9,601 nucleotides of DNA from positions 1-9,601 of the forward strand of contig JAWWCA010000141.1 in assembly GCA_033720695.1 (NCBI GenBank), written 5' to 3'. A program made the translations under genes and the position numbers. The notes below the pieces were generated by a model. It saw only the letters and a list, made by a program, of their open reading frames with translations, was not told the DNA's origin and made no database searches. Shown in pieces: positions 5,048 through 9,601 of this stretch. This DNA comes from DATGQT01 sp033720695. Lineage in GTDB: Bacteria > Bacteroidota > Rhodothermia > Rhodothermales > Rubricoccaceae. Each line of letters opens with the position of its first letter. Position 1 is the first letter of the stretch.

Positions 5048-8000
5048 ATGCGCATTACCAACCTCGCCATCAAGAACCGGATCGCGGTCGTCGTCCTCAC
5101 CGCGATCATCGTCGTGGGCGGGCTGATCGCCTACGTGACGATCCCGAAGGAATCGGCGCCGCAGATCGAGTTCGCGACGATCGTCGTGACGACGATCTAC
5201 CCCGGCGCGAGCCCAGACGACATCGAGTCGATCATCACCCAAGAAGTCGAGCGCGAGATCGCGACGATCAACGGGATCGACGACCTCCGGAGCACGAGCA
5301 CCGAGGGCGTTTCGACCGTTGTAATCGAGTTCACGCCCGACGTGGACGTGGACCAGGCGAGCATCGACGTGCGCGAGGCCGTGGACCGCGCCAAGGCCGA
5401 GTTCCCGGCCGAGGTCGAGGAGCCCATCGTCTCGGAGCTCGACTCCAGCGAGTTCCCCATCATCACGATCAACCTCGCCGCCGACTACTCGCTGGCCCAG
5501 CTCCGCGACCTCGCCGAGGACCTCGAAGACGCCATCGAGGCGCAGAAGGGCGTCCTCGAGGTGGACCTCATCGGCGGGCTCGAGCGCGAGGTGCAGGTGA
5601 ACGTGGACCTCAACGCGCTCCAGGGCTACAACCTCACCTTCAGCGACCTCATCGGGACCATCCAGGGGGAGAACACCAACATCCCCGGCGGCTCCATCGA
5701 CATCGACCGGCTGAACTACCTCGTCCGCGTCGACGGCGAGTTCGAGGACCCGAGCGAGATCGAGAGCCTCGTCATCGACGCGCCCGGCGGGACGCCCGTC
5801 TACGTCCGCGACGTGGCCGACGTGCAGTTCGGGTTCAAGGACCGCGCGTCGTACGCCCGGCTGGAGGTGCTCAAGACCGAGATCGAGGACGGCGTCTACC
5901 AGGAGGTCGAGGGCGTCGAGAACCTCCAGGTGATCTCGCTCATCGTCAAGAAGCGGCCGGGCGAGAACATCATCGAGACGGTCGGCCGCGTGCGCGAGGC
6001 CGTCGGCACCTACCCCATCCCCACGGGCACCGAGATCACCTACACCGGCGACGAGTCGCAGAACGTGCAGACGCTCGTGGCCGACCTCCAGAACAACATC
6101 ATCTCGGGGCTGCTGTTCGTCATCGCGGTCCTGCTGTTCTTCCTCGGCGTCCGCAACGCCACGCTCGTCGGCATCGCGATCCCGCTCTCGATGCTGCTCT
6201 CGTTCATCATTTTCTCGGTGATGGGCGAGACGCTGAACTTCGTCATCCTGTTCAGCCTCATCATCGCGCTCGGCATGCTCGTCGACAACGCGGTCGTGAT
6301 CGTCGAGAACATCTACCGCTTCCGCGAGGAGGGGTACTCCCGCTGGGAGGCGGCGAAGGAAGCGACGGCCGAGGTGGGCGGCGCCGTGGCCGCCTCGACG
6401 GCGACGACGGTGGCGGCGTTCGCGCCGATGCTGTTCTGGCCGGGCATCATCGGCAAGTTCATGGGCTACCTGCCGCTGACGCTCATCGTGACGCTCTCGG
6501 CGAGCCTCTTCATCGCGCTCGTCATCAACCCCGTCATCACCGGCTACCTCGTCCGACTCGAAGGCGAGGAGGGGCCGAAGCGGAGCCGCGCGTTCCGGCG
6601 GGTCGGCTACGCGCTCGTCGCCTTCACCGCACTCATCGTCGGGCTGACGAACTGGAAGACGCTCGTCTTCGCCGCCGTGGCGATCCCGCTGACGGTGATC
6701 CTGTACCGCCGCGTGCTCGCGCCCATCGCCAGCCGCTTCCAGAACGAGTCGATGCCGCGGCTGACCGAGCGCTACCGGCACTTCCTCCGCTGGATGCTCC
6801 AGCGCGACTACTCGCGCCGGGCGCCGCTGGGGCAGTTCCGCAAGAGCCTCTTCCTGGGCGGCGGCCTCGTCGCGCTCGGCGGCATGATGATCGGCACCGT
6901 GATGAACCCCGAGGGTCCCGTCTCGGCCGATAGCCCCGCCGGGCAAGGGCTGATGATGGGCGGGCTCGTCCTCGCGCTCGCGGGCGTGATCGTGCTCCTC
7001 GCGCGCGTCAAGGACGCCATGTTCCGCAACGTGTTCGCCCTCGGCGCCTTCACGCTCGGCTTCCTCCTCCTCATCGTCGGCGCGTCGCTGTCGGCGCTCT
7101 CGGAGGCAGCGGGCATGATCGCGCAGATGCCGGGGATGCTGCTGCTCCTGGCCGGCGTGCTCGGGATCGTGGTGCACGCGCTCGCCTCGGCGTTCGTCGG
7201 CGGGCGGACCTCCATCAAGGTCGGGCTGATCGCCGGTGCCGTGATCGGCGTGCTGGCCGTGCTCCTCATCCTCGCCGGGCGGATCGACGTGGGGAGCACG
7301 CAGGGCTTCCGCGTCCTCATCGGGATGCTGGGGCTGCCCGGCGTGGTCGTCCTCGCGGGCGTCCTCGGCACCCTCTTCGCCAAGGACCGCGACGTGGTCT
7401 TCCTGACGGACAACCGGGCACGCCTCCTCACGGGCACGCTCTCGATGCTCGTCGCCATCCTCGTCCTCTTCAACGTCGCCCCGACGGGCGTCGTGTTCTT
7501 CCCCGACACCGATCCCAACATCATCCAGGTCAAGGTGGAGGCCCCGCTCGGGACCAACATTGAGGCGAGCGACCGGATGGCGGAGGAGGTCTTCGAGCGC
7601 GTGCAGCGCCTCGTGGACGAGGACCCCACCACGCTCGCCAACACCGAGACCGTGCTCACGCAGGTCGGCGTCGGTGGCGACATCCTCTTCGGCGGCGGCG
7701 CGGCGGCCCCCGAGAACAGCACGATCACGGTCGACATGGTGGACTACGGCGCGCGCGCCGAGTCGTCGGCCGAGACGATGCGGCGGCTCCGGCGCGAGCT
7801 CCAGGGCATCCCCGGCGCCGAGATCTCGTTCACCAAGGATCAGGCCGGCCCGCCGACGGGCGCCCCGGTCAACATCGAAGTCTCGGGCCAGGAGTTCGAC
7901 GAGATCGTGCGGATCTCGCAGGAGATCAAGGCCCGCCTCGCCGAGGGGCTGAGCGAGGTCAATCCCGAGACGGGCGCGCCCGTCCTCGCCGGCCTCGTCG

Positions 8001-9166
8001 ACGTCTCCGACAACCTTAACACGGGCCGCCCCGAGCTGCAGGTGCGGATCGACCGCGAGCGCGCCGCCCGCTTCGGCCTCTCGACGAGCCAGATCGCCAC
8101 GACCGTCCGCGCCGCCATCAACGGCATCGAGGCGAGCACGTACCGGACGGGCGAAGACGAGTACGACATCACCGTGCGCCTCCAGGAGGACGACCGCGAG
8201 AGCCTCGAAGCGCTCCGCAGCCTGACGATCCTCTACGAGGGCAGCCAGATCCCCCTCGTGGCCGTCGCCGACGTCAACCTCGGCAGCGGCCTCGGCTCGG
8301 TCACGCGGCTCGACCAGCAGCGCGTCGTGACCGTGACGGGCGACGCGGCCGAGGGCGTCAACCCGAACGAGTTGCTCGGCCGCGTCCAGGGCTACCTCGC
8401 GCCCTACGTCGAGGAGGCGCTGCCGCCGGGCTACACCGTGACCTACACGGGCGAGAGCGAGGACCAGGCCGAGAGCTTCGGCTTCCTCACGACGGCGCTC
8501 CTCATCGCGATCGCGCTCATCTCGATGATCCTCATCGCGCAGTTCAACTCGGTCAAGAACCCGCTCATCATCATGATTGCCGTCGGGCTCTCGCTCATCG
8601 GCGTGATGCTCGGGCTCATCCTGACGCGGACGGCGTTCGGGCTGATGACCTTCATCGGGCTGATCTCGCTCGCGGGCATCGTCGTCAACAACGCGATCGT
8701 GCTCGTGGACTACATCGAGCAGCTCCGCGACCGCGGCGAGGACAAGCAGGAGGCCGTCATCGACGGCGGCGCGACGCGTCTCCGCCCCGTCCTGCTCACG
8801 GCGTTCACGACCGTCATCGGGCTGATCCCGCTCACGTTCGGCATCAACATCGACTTCATCGGGCTCATCACCGACCTCCAGCCCAACTTCGGCATCGGCT
8901 CGGAGAACACGCAGTTCTGGGGCCCGATGGGGACGGCCATCATCTCGGGCCTCACGTTCGCGACGTTTCTCACGCTCGTCATCGTGCCGGTGATGTACTC
9001 GGCGTTCGACTCGGTCGCCGCTCGCCTCGGCGCTGCCTCGCAGCGCGCCTCGGACGCCACCACCGACGGCCTCGCGCCCACCGCGCCGCTCACGCCTGCG
9101 GCCGTCGCCGTCGGCGACGGCTCCGGCAACGGCGCCGCCGTCGAACCCACCCCGTCCCGCCCCTGA
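5048..9166 (+). CDS. RND-family efflux pump permease with an extra multi-helix membrane block
   Basis: This is the inner-membrane, proton-driven pump. At 1372 residues it is well above the roughly 1040 of AcrB-type pumps. TM1 is at 10-30; the first periplasmic domain covers about 31-345; TM2-TM6 lie at about 351-367, 371-391, 396-421, 445-465 and 474-500. TM4 has GMLVDNAVVIVEN, keeping one relay Asp (D413) with Asn (N414) where AcrB has D408. The cytoplasmic amphipathic helix looks like MPRLTERYRHFLRWML (569-584). Canonical TM7 is at 792-812, followed by FFPDTDPNIIQVKVEAPLGT, then the second periplasmic domain. TM8-TM12 lie at about 1144-1165, 1170-1192, 1196-1221, 1245-1268 and 1292-1318. 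In TM10, N1214 replaces AcrB K940; in TM11, R1244 and T1251 match AcrB R971 and T978. Residues about 505-790 add eight more hydrophobic segments. The tail (1320-1372) is Ala/Pro/Thr-rich. The family call is secure; substrate unknown. Confidence 0.95.
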   Translation: MRITNLAIKNRIAVVVLTAIIVVGGLIAYVTIPKESAPQIEFATIVVTTIYPGASPDDIESIITQEVEREIATINGIDDLRSTSTEGVSTVVIEFTPDVDVDQASIDVREAVDRAKAEFPAEVEEPIVSELDSSEFPIITINLAADYSLAQLRDLAEDLEDAIEAQKGVLEVDLIGGLEREVQVNVDLNALQGYNLTFSDLIGTIQGENTNIPGGSIDIDRLNYLVRVDGEFEDPSEIESLVIDAPGGTPVYVRDVADVQFGFKDRASYARLEVLKTEIEDGVYQEVEGVENLQVISLIVKKRPGENIIETVGRVREAVGTYPIPTGTEITYTGDESQNVQTLVADLQNNIISGLLFVIAVLLFFLGVRNATLVGIAIPLSMLLSFIIFSVMGETLNFVILFSLIIALGMLVDNAVVIVENIYRFREEGYSRWEAAKEATAEVGGAVAASTATTVAAFAPMLFWPGIIGKFMGYLPLTLIVTLSASLFIALVINPVITGYLVRLEGEEGPKRSRAFRRVGYALVAFTALIVGLTNWKTLVFAAVAIPLTVILYRRVLAPIASRFQNESMPRLTERYRHFLRWMLQRDYSRRAPLGQFRKSLFLGGGLVALGGMMIGTVMNPEGPVSADSPAGQGLMMGGLVLALAGVIVLLARVKDAMFRNVFALGAFTLGFLLLIVGASLSALSEAAGMIAQMPGMLLLLAGVLGIVVHALASAFVGGRTSIKVGLIAGAVIGVLAVLLILAGRIDVGSTQGFRVLIGMLGLPGVVVLAGVLGTLFAKDRDVVFLTDNRARLLTGTLSMLVAILVLFNVAPTGVVFFPDTDPNIIQVKVEAPLGTNIEASDRMAEEVFERVQRLVDEDPTTLANTETVLTQVGVGGDILFGGGAAAPENSTITVDMVDYGARAESSAETMRRLRRELQGIPGAEISFTKDQAGPPTGAPVNIEVSGQEFDEIVRISQEIKARLAEGLSEVNPETGAPVLAGLVDVSDNLNTGRPELQVRIDRERAARFGLSTSQIATTVRAAINGIEASTYRTGEDEYDITVRLQEDDRESLEALRSLTILYEGSQIPLVAVADVNLGSGLGSVTRLDQQRVVTVTGDAAEGVNPNELLGRVQGYLAPYVEEALPPGYTVTYTGESEDQAESFGFLTTALLIAIALISMILIAQFNSVKNPLIIMIAVGLSLIGVMLGLILTRTAFGLMTFIGLISLAGIVVNNAIVLVDYIEQLRDRGEDKQEAVIDGGATRLRPVLLTAFTTVIGLIPLTFGINIDFIGLITDLQPNFGIGSENTQFWGPMGTAIISGLTFATFLTLVIVPVMYSAFDSVAARLGAASQRASDATTDGLAPTAPLTPAAVAVGDGSGNGAAVEPTPSRP
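6560..7417 (+). other. Central membrane insertion of the RND pump (residues about 505-790)
   Basis: In AcrB-type pumps about 40 residues containing one amphipathic helix separate TM6 and TM7. Here about 285 residues do. Two hydrophobic segments (about 520-533 and 537-553) precede the amphipathic helix. Six follow it: about 600-619, 634-654, 661-684, 694-716, 723-746 and 754-778. An even number keeps both flanks in the cytoplasm, so TM7 onward keep their normal orientation. The block is in frame with no stops and has the same composition as the rest of the gene, so it looks like a stable part of the protein. Helix limits were judged by eye and may shift by several residues. Confidence 0.75.
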
Positions 9167-9174
9167 CAACCGCC

Positions 9175-9555
9175 ATGGTCGAGCTCCTCCCCCCGCCCGC
9201 CCCCCACGTCGTCGCCTTCCGCGTCGGCGGCACGCTCGACGCCCGCGCCATCGAGCGCGTGGTCGGCGCCGTCGAGGACGCCCTCGCCGAACACGCGACC
9301 GTGGACCTCTACGCCGAGGTCGTGGACCTCCGAGGAGCCACGCTCCACGCCGTCCTGAAGGACGTCGTCGAGGGGCTGAAGCTGCTCCCGCGCCTGAAGC
9401 GGTTCGCCCGCTACGCCGTCGTGACCGACGCCGCGTGGTTGAAGACGGTCGCGGGCCTGGAGGACAAGCTGATCCCCGGCCTCGCCATCCGCACCTTCGG
9501 CCTCGCCGAGGCCGAGGCCGCGCAGGCCTGGGTAGCGGGCGGCGCGGGGGGCTGA
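9175..9555 (+). CDS. SpoIIAA-like (STAS-type) small cytoplasmic protein
   Basis: The product is 126 residues with no signal peptide or membrane segment. Its layout fits the SpoIIAA-like family: an opening strand VELLPPPAPHVVAFRVGGTLDA (residues 2-23), a helix ending AIERVVGAVEDALAEH, a strand VDLYAEVVDLRGA, a helix-rich stretch DVVEGLKLLPRLKRFARYAVV (about 63-83) with the characteristic strand AVVTDAAWLK, and a final strand IRTFGLAEAEAAQAWV. In the family the fold resembles the STAS domain of anti-sigma antagonists, but most members lack a known partner, and the Ser phosphorylated in classical SpoIIAA is not evident here. It starts at ATG 9175, only 8 nt after the pump stop, so it is probably co-transcribed with the efflux genes. 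A role in regulating or assembling the pump is possible but not shown. Confidence 0.8.
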   Translation: MVELLPPPAPHVVAFRVGGTLDARAIERVVGAVEDALAEHATVDLYAEVVDLRGATLHAVLKDVVEGLKLLPRLKRFARYAVVTDAAWLKTVAGLEDKLIPGLAIRTFGLAEAEAAQAWVAGGAGG

Positions 9556-9601
9556 CGTGCCCGCTCGCGCACCCGCTCGACCGACGCGTCGCCGCCGGCC
9601 G

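Noticed and set aside
2046..5109. Long minus-strand open frames antisense to the channel and adaptor genes
   Set aside because: Same reason: biased composition, no recognisable motifs, overlapping two well-supported + strand genes.
4916..9169. A very long minus-strand open frame (1417 codons) antisense to the whole RND pump gene
   Set aside because: Its product is an Asp/Glu/Arg/His/Val-rich low-complexity string with no domain. It is the expected shadow of a GC-rich gene whose third positions are nearly always G or C; the + strand frame carries a full RND protein.
9557..9601. GTG-started frame running off the right end
   Set aside because: Only 15 codons, Arg/Pro-rich, no signature; could be the start of another gene but cannot be supported.
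1..9601. CRISPR array, tRNA, rRNA or insertion sequence
   Set aside because: No regularly spaced direct repeats, no tRNA-like cloverleaf with a CCA end or T-loop, no rRNA-like stretch, and no transposase motifs were seen.

Overview
The window is very GC-rich and all genes lie on the + strand. The first gene ends in a type IX secretion (T9SS) sorting domain. That, the high GC, and the lack of any clear Shine-Dalgarno motif before the start codons point to the Bacteroidota/Rhodothermota side of the FCB group. A marine Rhodothermota such as Rubricoccaceae is my best guess, from composition and protein style only; no ribosomal or marker gene is present to confirm it.

Layout: (1) 2-1096, the 3' part of a secreted protein with five Asp-box (BNR) repeats and a T9SS C-terminal sorting domain; its start lies upstream of the window. 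(2) 1097-1435, a non-coding gap holding a folded, REP-like GC-rich element (1111-1166) and a perfect 20-bp palindrome (1384-1403) that looks like a TetR-family operator. (3) 1436-9555, a five-gene co-directional cluster that is very probably an operon: a TetR-type repressor, a TolC-type outer-membrane channel, a lipoprotein periplasmic adaptor, a 1372-residue RND pump, and a small SpoIIAA-like (STAS-type) protein. Gaps within it are 7, 25, 43 and 8 nt. (4) 9556-9601 holds nothing I can support.

Together genes 2-4 of the cluster supply a complete tripartite efflux system across inner membrane, periplasm and outer membrane. The adaptor carries the RxxxLxxxxxxS hairpin motif known to dock to TolC. 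The repressor probably controls its own operon through the palindrome and responds to an unknown ligand.

The most unusual item is the RND pump. It is about 330 residues longer than AcrB-type pumps. Most of the extra length is a block of about 285 residues between canonical TM6 and TM7 that appears to add eight membrane helices, six of them arranged as three similar hairpins. The SpoIIAA-like protein at the operon end is a second, weaker oddity.
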